Shown one piece after another: positions 6,178-13,893 of a DNA stretch of 19,238 nucleotides (the first letter of the stretch is position 1; every line of letters begins with the position of its first letter). Under the pieces are notes generated by a model, which worked only from the letters and a program-made list of their open reading frames with translations, made no database searches and was not told the DNA's origin. The position numbers and the translations under genes were made by a program. Origin of the DNA: Calditrichaceae bacterium (GTDB taxonomy: Bacteria > Calditrichota > Calditrichia > Calditrichales > Calditrichaceae). The stretch covers positions 1 to 19,238 of the forward strand of contig JAUVIB010000012.1 in NCBI GenBank assembly GCA_030592985.1. The letters run 5' to 3'.

Positions 6178-8759
6178 TGATAAATGTTTGTCTGAAATAT
6201 ATACTAACTATCTATATCTTATTTTTTTCTTGTTTATCATTATATGCCGGTATATCGGGAAAAATTTCAGGGCGGGTTGTTGATGCCGAAACAGGTGAGC
6301 CGATTCCCGGAGCGAATATCATTGTTGTTAATAAATCACTTGGTGCAGCAACGGATTTAGAAGGTTATTTTTATATTCTTAATTTAGCGCCGGGACAATA
6401 TTCTATTGAAGTTTCTTTTATTGGTTATCAGACTCAGCGACAAACCAGAATTCTGGTTCAAAGTGACTTAACAAGCAAGGTGAATTTCAAACTGTCGTCT
6501 GCTATCATGGAATTAGAAACTATCGAAATTATAGCCACAAAACCACTGATCCAGAAAGACTTAACGGCCAGCCAACAAGGATTTTCGACGGAAGAAATTG
6601 AGGCTGCGCCCATAGAAAATCTATCTGATCTCATTGGTATACAAGCCGGTATTAATTCTTCCGGATCCGAACCAAGCGGCTATGTTAGTGGGGCGCCAGG
6701 TGACGGTTTGCATATTCGCGGCGGCAGAGAAAACGAGACACTGTTTTTAATTGATGGTGTGAAAGTTGGTGATGATATTTACGGTGGTTCGCGTTATATA
6801 CAGAGCACTTCCGGTAGTTCTATAAAAGAGATGAAGACGATTATTGGTACATTTAATGCAGAATATGGTGGTAAAACCGGCGCTGTAATCAGTGTTGTTA
6901 CAAAAGATGGGGAAGAAAAATTTAGTGGTGCTATAAGTGGATACACAGATAAGTTTGGTATTGAAACCGTTGATCGTAATACATTTCAAGGTGAATTGAG
7001 TTTATCCGGACCCATTCCATATATTAACAACTTTTCTTTTTTTATAAACGGCCAGGCAAGAACAACAGACGGCAGGCCTGATATTTTTGGCGTAGAAATT
7101 CCTGAATGGCAAGATTCAAAAGGACTTGTTGGCAGAGTTCCCGATGAAGAATTACCCGATAGCTGGAAGGTTCCGGCCAACTGGAATGATGAATGGAACG
7201 GGATGGTAAAACTAAATTATAAACCCAAAAATACCATTACAATATCGGCCAATTATTTTCAGTCCTGGCAGCAAAGGGCAAAATATAAACATAATTATCG
7301 CTACCTTCCATATGCACAACCCTGGATAGAGACCAATAATAATGGTATTATTTTAAAACTTATTCACACACTTAGTCCCAGTACATTTTACGAAGTAATG
7401 GGCTCATTACAAAATACAGACTTTTTCTACGGCATTAATAAAATCCGCGAAAAGAAGCTTCTGTATGGAGATCGTGTTACCTACGAGGACTATTATGTTT
7501 CCGGAGCAATTCATGATTATAATATTGATTCGTCACAAACATTACAAGCGGTTTTCAATATCACCAGTCAAATAAGTAATAATCATTTGCTTAAAGCCGG
7601 GCTCGAGTTGCGCAGAATCGATGTGTTCCATCGCATGGATATGGCCGGTGGGTCTCCTGTTCAGGAAATAGACGGCGAATTATATGAAACTCACCTGGCC
7701 TATGTACAGCGTGTACCTTATGAATTAGCGGGATATATACAAGATAAAATGGAATTCGAAGAAATTGGTTTTATCATGAATGTGGGTCTGCGCTTTGAGT
7801 ATTGGAATCCGCATATGGAATATATGGAAAATCCTGATTTGCCTTTTACGACAGCTATGATAAAAACAGATCAAAAAATGCGCTTCAGTCCCCGATTCGG
7901 TATCTCATATCCCATTTCCGATAAAGCCGCTTTCCATTTGGCCTATGGCCATTTTTATCAACTCTCAAGATATATGGAACTGGTTTCAGGTTTAAATGAT
8001 CGGGGATATTTCAAGGACAGGCCGAATCTTAACGATCCTGGTCCGGGAATTTCTAATCCAAACGCCAGGCCTGAGAAAACCGTCTCTTATGAAACGGGTG
8101 TTCAAGTTAGTCTTGCCACTGCATTGACGATATATGCTACTGCATTTTATAGGGAAATGTCCGACCTGATGGGTGTGCGCTGGATGGAAGGCGGCGGCGG
8201 TTATATTTATCTTGATAATGTTGACTTTGGTAACTCCAAAGGCATAGAGATCCGCCTAAATAAACGTCTGAGCGATCTATGGGCTGCACGTTTAAATTAT
8301 ACATGGACTACAGTAAAAATTAGTACATCAAGCCCTCAAACTGCTGCTCAGAGAGGACGTTTTATTTCTTATCAGTCATTTCTTGCTGATTGGGATCGCC
8401 CACACTTTTTTAGCCTGAGTCTTTTAGTTAGTAATCCGACAAGCTGGGCTGTTTCAATGATCACCAGCGCCCGTTCTGGTCGTCCATACAGTGTTCTTGC
8501 TGAGGTGTTGAATACAGAAAGAATGCCCTGGGAAATTAATGTTGATTTAAGATTAAGTAAATATTTTACAGTTTTCGGATTATCGAATACGATTTATCTT
8601 CAAGTATTAAACCTTTTTGATCGTCGGAATATACGAAGCGTTTATTCGGAAACAGGGAAATGGGATATTGATATAGGCAAACCACGTCACTTGACGGCGA
8701 ATCCTAATCGCATATCAGATAGTAGAAGAGTGCGTATTGGCTTTAAAATCGGTTTTTAG
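6177..8759 (+). CDS. TonB-dependent outer-membrane receptor with carboxypeptidase-regulatory-like N-domain
   Basis: An 860-aa protein starts at GTG 6177, which shares its first base with the regulator's TAG; AAGGAG (6164-6169) 7 nt upstream supports this start. Residues 1-24 are a signal peptide (cleavage near LYA-G). Residues ~26-112 are a CarboxypepD_reg-like domain (SGRVVDAETGEPIPGANIIV, ATDLEGYFYILNLAPGQYSI). A TonB-box-like ETIEIIA is at 114-120. The plug follows (ENLSDLIGIQAGI, LHIRGGRENETLFLIDGV, FNAEYGGKTGAVISVVTKDG), then a beta-barrel ending in RRVRIGFKIGF. It is shorter than typical SusC proteins (~1000 aa), and no SusD-like gene follows. It probably imports oligosaccharides released at the surface, though the substrate cannot be read from the sequence. 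The next gene starts 23 nt downstream. Confidence 0.92.
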   Translation: MINVCLKYILTIYILFFSCLSLYAGISGKISGRVVDAETGEPIPGANIIVVNKSLGAATDLEGYFYILNLAPGQYSIEVSFIGYQTQRQTRILVQSDLTSKVNFKLSSAIMELETIEIIATKPLIQKDLTASQQGFSTEEIEAAPIENLSDLIGIQAGINSSGSEPSGYVSGAPGDGLHIRGGRENETLFLIDGVKVGDDIYGGSRYIQSTSGSSIKEMKTIIGTFNAEYGGKTGAVISVVTKDGEEKFSGAISGYTDKFGIETVDRNTFQGELSLSGPIPYINNFSFFINGQARTTDGRPDIFGVEIPEWQDSKGLVGRVPDEELPDSWKVPANWNDEWNGMVKLNYKPKNTITISANYFQSWQQRAKYKHNYRYLPYAQPWIETNNNGIILKLIHTLSPSTFYEVMGSLQNTDFFYGINKIREKKLLYGDRVTYEDYYVSGAIHDYNIDSSQTLQAVFNITSQISNNHLLKAGLELRRIDVFHRMDMAGGSPVQEIDGELYETHLAYVQRVPYELAGYIQDKMEFEEIGFIMNVGLRFEYWNPHMEYMENPDLPFTTAMIKTDQKMRFSPRFGISYPISDKAAFHLAYGHFYQLSRYMELVSGLNDRGYFKDRPNLNDPGPGISNPNARPEKTVSYETGVQVSLATALTIYATAFYREMSDLMGVRWMEGGGGYIYLDNVDFGNSKGIEIRLNKRLSDLWAARLNYTWTTVKISTSSPQTAAQRGRFISYQSFLADWDRPHFFSLSLLVSNPTSWAVSMITSARSGRPYSVLAEVLNTERMPWEINVDLRLSKYFTVFGLSNTIYLQVLNLFDRRNIRSVYSETGKWDIDIGKPRHLTANPNRISDSRRVRIGFKIGF

Positions 8760-8782
8760 GATTTTAATCGGAGAAATTATTT

Positions 8783-11146
8783 ATGATTTTGACAAATAAA
8801 ATTAGAATTATTTCAATTATTCTGATTTTCAATGTACAACTCTTTGGTCAGGCCCAGGAACCGAGATTCTATCAACGCTGGGGATTATTTGGCGTCGGAA
8901 AATTAGTAACTACTCAAAATAATTTAAATAATATTGCCGATGGTCAATTACGTTGGCCGCAATGGTCGCATTTACCGGCGCTGGAGTATCCATATAATCC
9001 GGAAGCGGGTGGCAGGCATATAAACTATGCCGTGGGAGTTTCATTTCATATCGGCGGTTTTTGCGAAGATTATGGTCCTAGCTTCAAACCGGGACAAAGC
9101 GATGCGGGGGATGATCCTGCAAGTACGCCCAGAGTAGAGAGCGGTGACCGTACATATTACCGTTATTATGACGGCTTTCATTATGAAGGATTCCCCGAGT
9201 TTGTATCACCCCAGGAAGATGCAAGTATACCCGTGAGTAATAATTCAGCAACATGGCCTGATAAATGGCCCGAGTTTTATCCATCCGGCGACTGGTATCA
9301 TGACTCTCGTTTTCCTGATTATCAGAATGTGTATCAACTGGGGCTTTCTGAACCGGGAAAAATTTTATTTGATTCTCTTACAGGTTGGCCCGGCGTCGGC
9401 TCTAACGGTGAATTATTGGCTGATCAGGAAAGCTTCTCTGTTAATTTTTCCATTAATCGCGAACTGGCGGAAGATCCGGATTTAAATGATGGAAAACTTA
9501 TGGTTTATACCACGCTTCGTGGTCTTTCCTTTGGCGGAGATTTTTATGATGATTTTTTAGTCTATATATGGACAGTGACAAATATATCATCGAAACCGAT
9601 TACCCAGGCCTATCTCGGTATGATGGCTGATTTTGATTTCCCTTGGGCCTCTTATCAAGGATATAGTAGTTATAATAAAACCGATTGTTATGCTTATGAT
9701 TACGATTATAGTATGGCCTATGGCTGGGACGGTGACGGTAATGTTGAAGGGGCGGTGTTTGGAACCTGGACTCATCCGAGAGATGCCAAATTAACGGACG
9801 AGTCTATCGTAGAGAACCCGGCTCTTGTAGGAATCAAATTTCTTAAAACCCCAAAAAATGATAGCGATAGTAAGGAGCTTGGGGTTACCACTTTTGATGC
9901 TTTTCATTTACATTTAAAAGATAGCGAATATGGAATTGGAAGTTCACATTATGAATTATATTATAATAATATTGCAAACCGATCTATGGCAGGTTTGATT
10001 GGTTGGGATCCTGATGATTTAAATCAGGATGCGATTGATGATTGGACATGGGATTATCCTTTTCCGGTTGGTAAAGAAGGTGTGTATGTAAATGGATACA
10101 AAAGTGAATTTACTATTAATAGTGGACCTTTTACCCTGGAACCGGGGGAAACAGATACCCTTATTCTTGCCTTGATTATGGGAACATCGAGAGATGCATT
10201 GTTTAAAAATGCCGATTTTTCCCAACAGTTGTATGAATCAGGGTGGCACCCGTTGAAGCCTCCTCTTGAACCATTACTTCGTGCTGAAGCCGGTAGCAGA
10301 CAAATTAAACTTATCTGGGATGATCGCAGTGAAAATGATTCTCTGAATGCAGTATTAAAAAGGCAGCCTTTTGAGGGATATAAACTTTACCGCAGTACAG
10401 ATGAAGGCCAGTCCTGGGGAAGCCGGGTTATTACAGATGAGAATGGAACAATTGTTGATTATGTACCTCTTGAGGCTTGGGATATCATTAATGGAATAAA
10501 TGGGCAGTCAAAAGAAATACCAACTTTTAATCTGGGAACCGACAGCGGTTTGGATGAGATTATTGAAATTGCTGATCGCGATACAACTATTATTGAAATC
10601 GTTAACGGTGATACGGTGTTCTTTGGAAATTTTTTCATCGGTGATACAACCGGCAGGCGAATATATATTGATAATGACGTAATTGATGGGTTTAAATATC
10701 GCTATGCCTTGGTCGCCTACAGTGCTGATGGTGAAGGAGGAATTCCACCGGTACAAAATTCAAAAAACGTAGGATCCAAAAATATAGATGAAGTACCGAA
10801 CATTATTTCGATTGTACCTCATGCGCCAATGGCAATAAAACAATCTGAAATGGATAAAATTCGTGTTGTTCCCAATCCATATCTCGTTATTGCTGATTGG
10901 GAATTATCACAAGATGAAAGGATGATTAAGTTTACGCATCTTCCGGAAGAGTGTACAATAAAAATTGTGAATACAGCCGGCGAGCTGATGCAAACACTAA
11001 ATCATGGTACTCATTCACCAATTGATTCAGAAGAAATATGGAATTTGCGAAGCTATGAAAATCGTGAAATTGCGCCAGGTTTGTACTTCTATTTTATACA
11101 ATCTCCTCTTGGTGAGAAGACTGGAAAATTTGTTATAATCAAATAG
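8783..11146 (+). CDS. Large secreted protein with FN3-like segment and T9SS-like C-terminal domain, function unknown
   Basis: A 787-aa protein; GGAG lies 9 nt before ATG 8783. An N-terminal signal peptide covers ~1-24 (IISIILIFNVQLFGQAQ). The body up to ~480 is rich in Tyr, Trp, Asp and Gly and matches no domain I can name with certainty. It contains segments such as YDDFLVYIWTVTNISSKPI and FTLEPGETDTLILALIMG, which look like beta-sandwich strands. Residues ~500-665 resemble a fibronectin type III domain (IKLIWDDRSEN, FEGYKLYRSTDEGQSW, YRYALVAYSADGEGG). From ~693 the tail VVPNPY (695-700), then KFTHLPEECTIKIVNTAGEL and GLYFYFIQSPLGEKTGKFVI, is a FlgD/T9SS-type C-terminal sorting domain. It is likely exported to the surface. 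Its place directly after the TonB receptor is where SusD sits in Bacteroidota loci, so surface glycan binding is a reasonable but unproven guess. Confidence 0.8.
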   Translation: MILTNKIRIISIILIFNVQLFGQAQEPRFYQRWGLFGVGKLVTTQNNLNNIADGQLRWPQWSHLPALEYPYNPEAGGRHINYAVGVSFHIGGFCEDYGPSFKPGQSDAGDDPASTPRVESGDRTYYRYYDGFHYEGFPEFVSPQEDASIPVSNNSATWPDKWPEFYPSGDWYHDSRFPDYQNVYQLGLSEPGKILFDSLTGWPGVGSNGELLADQESFSVNFSINRELAEDPDLNDGKLMVYTTLRGLSFGGDFYDDFLVYIWTVTNISSKPITQAYLGMMADFDFPWASYQGYSSYNKTDCYAYDYDYSMAYGWDGDGNVEGAVFGTWTHPRDAKLTDESIVENPALVGIKFLKTPKNDSDSKELGVTTFDAFHLHLKDSEYGIGSSHYELYYNNIANRSMAGLIGWDPDDLNQDAIDDWTWDYPFPVGKEGVYVNGYKSEFTINSGPFTLEPGETDTLILALIMGTSRDALFKNADFSQQLYESGWHPLKPPLEPLLRAEAGSRQIKLIWDDRSENDSLNAVLKRQPFEGYKLYRSTDEGQSWGSRVITDENGTIVDYVPLEAWDIINGINGQSKEIPTFNLGTDSGLDEIIEIADRDTTIIEIVNGDTVFFGNFFIGDTTGRRIYIDNDVIDGFKYRYALVAYSADGEGGIPPVQNSKNVGSKNIDEVPNIISIVPHAPMAIKQSEMDKIRVVPNPYLVIADWELSQDERMIKFTHLPEECTIKIVNTAGELMQTLNHGTHSPIDSEEIWNLRSYENREIAPGLYFYFIQSPLGEKTGKFVIIK

Positions 11147-11161
11147 TGAAAGAATATTTCA

Positions 11162-12178
11162 ATGAGCAGAAATGCTATAATTTTATTTTTCAACATTTTT
11201 TTGTGGGTAAGCGGTATCTTTGCACAAACAACAAGCAGTTCTATGGAACAAGTTGGTACCTCTGTCGCTAATGTTCTAAAAGTTGGCGTTGGAGCCCGTT
11301 CACTGGCGATGGCAGGCGCTTCAGTTGCTGATTGTGATGATATCAGCTCTATGTATTGGAATGCCGGTGCACTGGCAAGGCTTGAAAAAAACGAAATTAT
11401 TTTTCACCAGGCAAATTGGCTGGTGGATTCAAAAATCTACTATTTTGGATTGGGATATCATATCCCATCGGTCGGTAGTTTTGGGATTAGTATTCATTAC
11501 TTTAGTTCAGGTGATATTGAGGAGACGACGCTTAAAATTCCTGAGGGAACCGGTAGATACTTCTCTGCCAACGATTTTGCAATGGGGCTGACTTATTCCC
11601 GCAAAATAACAAACCGTTTTTCTGCCGGAATCACCGTTAAAATGATTGAAGAGGCTCTGGATAGGGAAAAAGCCAGAACAATTGCTTTTGATGTAGGTAC
11701 TTTGTTTGAAACAAATTTTCTAAATAACATGCGTATTGGTATGTCTCTTTCCAATCTCGGAGGACAAATGCAATTTAGCGGTTCGGATCTGACTGTTCAA
11801 TATTCTACCAATCCTAACTATCCAACAAAAGTAACCAGAACAAGTCTGGATACGGATGAATGGGATATCCCGCTTTATTTTAGATTTGGGCTGGCAACAG
11901 AAGCGTATGAAAATGAACATATACGATTAACGATCAGTAGTGAAGTTATGGACTCCCGCGATTTTATCCATCGTATTGCTGTCGGAAGTGAGTTCTCCTG
12001 GACAGAAATGGTGTATCTTAGAGGTGGATATCAGTTTAATACCGATGATGTTGACTTTTCACTCGGAGCAGGTATAAAACTTACTCTTGATTGGGCAGAA
12101 GTCAGGGTTGATTATGCTTATTCCAATTTGGGTGTTTTCAGTGATACACAAAGATTTTCAATAATATTCGCATTTTAG
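11162..12178 (+). CDS. PorV/PorQ-family outer-membrane beta-barrel protein
   Basis: A 338-aa protein with signal peptide 1-21 (FLWVSGIFA-Q). It begins with the family hallmark: NVLKVGVGARSLAMAGASVA at ~38-57, then SSMYWNAGALARL (~62-75). Alternating amphipathic strands follow (YYFGLGYHIPSVGSFGISIH, GLTYSRKITNRFSAGITVKM, MRIGMSLSNLGG), and it ends in an aromatic strand (FSIIFAF), as outer-membrane barrels do. In Porphyromonas and Flavobacterium, PorV is the T9SS shuttle that binds C-terminal sorting domains and carries cargo to the surface attachment complex. The gene lies 15 nt after a gene with such a domain and upstream of another, so a dedicated role in exporting these two proteins is plausible. 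The ribosome binding site is weak, suggesting translational coupling. Confidence 0.88.
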   Translation: MSRNAIILFFNIFLWVSGIFAQTTSSSMEQVGTSVANVLKVGVGARSLAMAGASVADCDDISSMYWNAGALARLEKNEIIFHQANWLVDSKIYYFGLGYHIPSVGSFGISIHYFSSGDIEETTLKIPEGTGRYFSANDFAMGLTYSRKITNRFSAGITVKMIEEALDREKARTIAFDVGTLFETNFLNNMRIGMSLSNLGGQMQFSGSDLTVQYSTNPNYPTKVTRTSLDTDEWDIPLYFRFGLATEAYENEHIRLTISSEVMDSRDFIHRIAVGSEFSWTEMVYLRGGYQFNTDDVDFSLGAGIKLTLDWAEVRVDYAYSNLGVFSDTQRFSIIFAF

Positions 12179-12226
12179 AAAACACAAAAGCAGTAAATAT
12201 ATAATAGAATAGATGGAAACAAACGT

Positions 12227-13756
12227 ATGCTGTCAGAAATAATTAAAATTAAATTAAGTGTTATTATTTTTTCTATAATTCTTATCGGATGCTATCCGGA
12301 CAGGCATCCGGTTAGTCCTGAAGAGTATAATACACGCCGGCCCAAAATTATCTATAATATACCTGCCACCGGAGATAGTGTATATCAGGAAATGCAGGTA
12401 GATACCTGGTTTGATTGGTTAATGGAATCCACTTCGGTTGAAAACGCTTTTTCTCTTTCGATGATTGTTGCTGAAGAAATGTGGACAACAATTTCAACAG
12501 CTGCGACTATGGATCAAAGTTATTCGGATCCGCAAAAACTATATTTGGCATTGCAAAAACGCGGCGCATTTATCAGTGAAAACAACGGGCAGGATTGGAA
12601 ATTCATTAGCGGGCTGGCTGAGCAAAGAATAAACGAGATCAAAATCGATCCGCAAAATATAACGATTATTTATGCTCTATCCGATTCATTGTTCCTGAAA
12701 AGTAGTGATGACGGACAAACCTGGGAGCCATCAGGACATGGAATGGAAAATAGTGTTAGTCCTTTAATTTTGAGTTTTGATCCATCAATATCCAATTATC
12801 TTTGGCTGGGAACCAATGAAGGGATTTATCATAGCGCTGATGCCGGTCAAAACTGGAGCAAAAGCGGCGAATTGCCAAATTGGAACGGACAGAAAATTAG
12901 CTCCATTATAGTGGATCCGCTTAATTCAAATATAATCTATGCTTCAACTCTTGGGAGATTTATTTATAAAAGTGAAAACGCCGGGGATAGCTGGATTATG
13001 ATTCGGGGAGTAACAGACCGTTTGCCGACATCTCAGATATATGATATCATTATCCATCCGAAAAACAGTACTATCCTCTATGCTGCCACAATTAACAAGG
13101 GTGTTTATAAAAGTATTGATTCAGGAGAGAACTGGAATTCCACAAACAATGAATTAACCGATTTTAATACCAGAGAGCTAAAGTTTGATTATTCAGATAA
13201 TCCCGTCCTATACCTGGCAACTGTTAATCATTTGTTTATTTTCGACAATGATGGCAATAGTTGGAATCAATTAAATTTACCGTCAGAGGGTACAATTATC
13301 GATTTTCACTTTTCACCTACAAATCTCGATGAGATTAAATTGGTACTTTCAGGAATCGTTTTTACCACAACTAATAGAACGCAAACATGGGTAGAAACGA
13401 ACAAAATTGATCGGGAATCAATTACCGTAAACGGTACATTTTTGTTTACAAAATGGCAGGGCGAACAAATACTTATTACTTCTGCCGGTGATACAACAAT
13501 AATAATGCCATACGTAAATGAAGATGCTCTGGCGGGTTATTATGCCGGCTTTACTAATGAACCTCCAATTGATCCTGATCCATATGCCACCAAAGTTGAA
13601 TTTATTCCTGAGAATAATCTCTATTCAGAGTGGAAATACATGATTTTAACTAACGGAGCCTTTGATGGCAATAACTGGCGGGAAGTGCCAGGTGCTCGTA
13701 ATATAAATGGCATGTCTCTGGAACTTGATTATATTTCATATATTATTGTTAAGTAA
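12227..13756 (+). CDS. BNR/Asp-box beta-propeller lipoprotein with N-terminal Big_5-like domain
   Basis: A 509-aa protein with a lipoprotein signal (IILIGC, lipidation at C22). Residues ~35-90 look like a Big_5/SbsA-type Ig domain (PKIIYNIPATGDSVYQEMQV, FDWLMESTSVENAFSL). Six Asp boxes of the form SxDxGxxW start at 117, 159, 203, 249, 296 and 339 (SENNGQDW, SSDDGQTW, SADAGQNW, SENAGDSW, SIDSGENW, FDNDGNSW). Their spacing of 37-47 residues is that of propeller blades. I see no sialidase Arg triad, so it is more likely a binding or scaffold protein than a sialidase. The C-terminal ~100 residues are not recognised. It is probably held on the outer membrane. It begins 48 nt after the PorV-like gene; its start has only a weak ribosome binding site. 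Confidence 0.82.
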   Translation: MLSEIIKIKLSVIIFSIILIGCYPDRHPVSPEEYNTRRPKIIYNIPATGDSVYQEMQVDTWFDWLMESTSVENAFSLSMIVAEEMWTTISTAATMDQSYSDPQKLYLALQKRGAFISENNGQDWKFISGLAEQRINEIKIDPQNITIIYALSDSLFLKSSDDGQTWEPSGHGMENSVSPLILSFDPSISNYLWLGTNEGIYHSADAGQNWSKSGELPNWNGQKISSIIVDPLNSNIIYASTLGRFIYKSENAGDSWIMIRGVTDRLPTSQIYDIIIHPKNSTILYAATINKGVYKSIDSGENWNSTNNELTDFNTRELKFDYSDNPVLYLATVNHLFIFDNDGNSWNQLNLPSEGTIIDFHFSPTNLDEIKLVLSGIVFTTTNRTQTWVETNKIDRESITVNGTFLFTKWQGEQILITSAGDTTIIMPYVNEDALAGYYAGFTNEPPIDPDPYATKVEFIPENNLYSEWKYMILTNGAFDGNNWREVPGARNINGMSLELDYISYIIVK

Positions 13757-13893
13757 TTGAAGTGATTTTAATTGTATTAGAGGTGCTATGTTTTTATTTA
13801 ACCTATTAAACAGTAAGATTAATAATGTACGCGGGCCTTGAAATTTCTCAAATTAATATAACCAATCATTAATTTAATTAGGAGGTATTTAAC
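13757..13893 (+). promoter_or_regulatory. 137-nt spacer with a strong ribosome binding site for the beta-helix gene
   Basis: AGGAGGT (13880-13886), the best Shine-Dalgarno in the window, lies 7 nt before ATG 13894. The spacer is the longest gap in the upstream part of the cluster and is AT-rich, leaving room for an internal promoter, but I find no good -35/-10 pair. A 17-codon frame (ATG 13788 to TGA 13839-13841) preceded by GAGGTG is present and may be chance. The strong site suggests the beta-helix protein is made in larger amounts than its neighbours. Confidence 0.5.

Noticed and set aside
6634..6644. TTGGTATACAA inside the TonB receptor gene as a second operator
   Set aside because: It lies within coding sequence, lacks the second half of the candidate operator and is explained by ordinary codons.
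13788..13841. 17-codon frame with a GAGGTG site before the beta-helix gene, possible leader peptide
   Set aside because: There are no regulatory codon runs or following alternative hairpins, so nothing separates it from chance.
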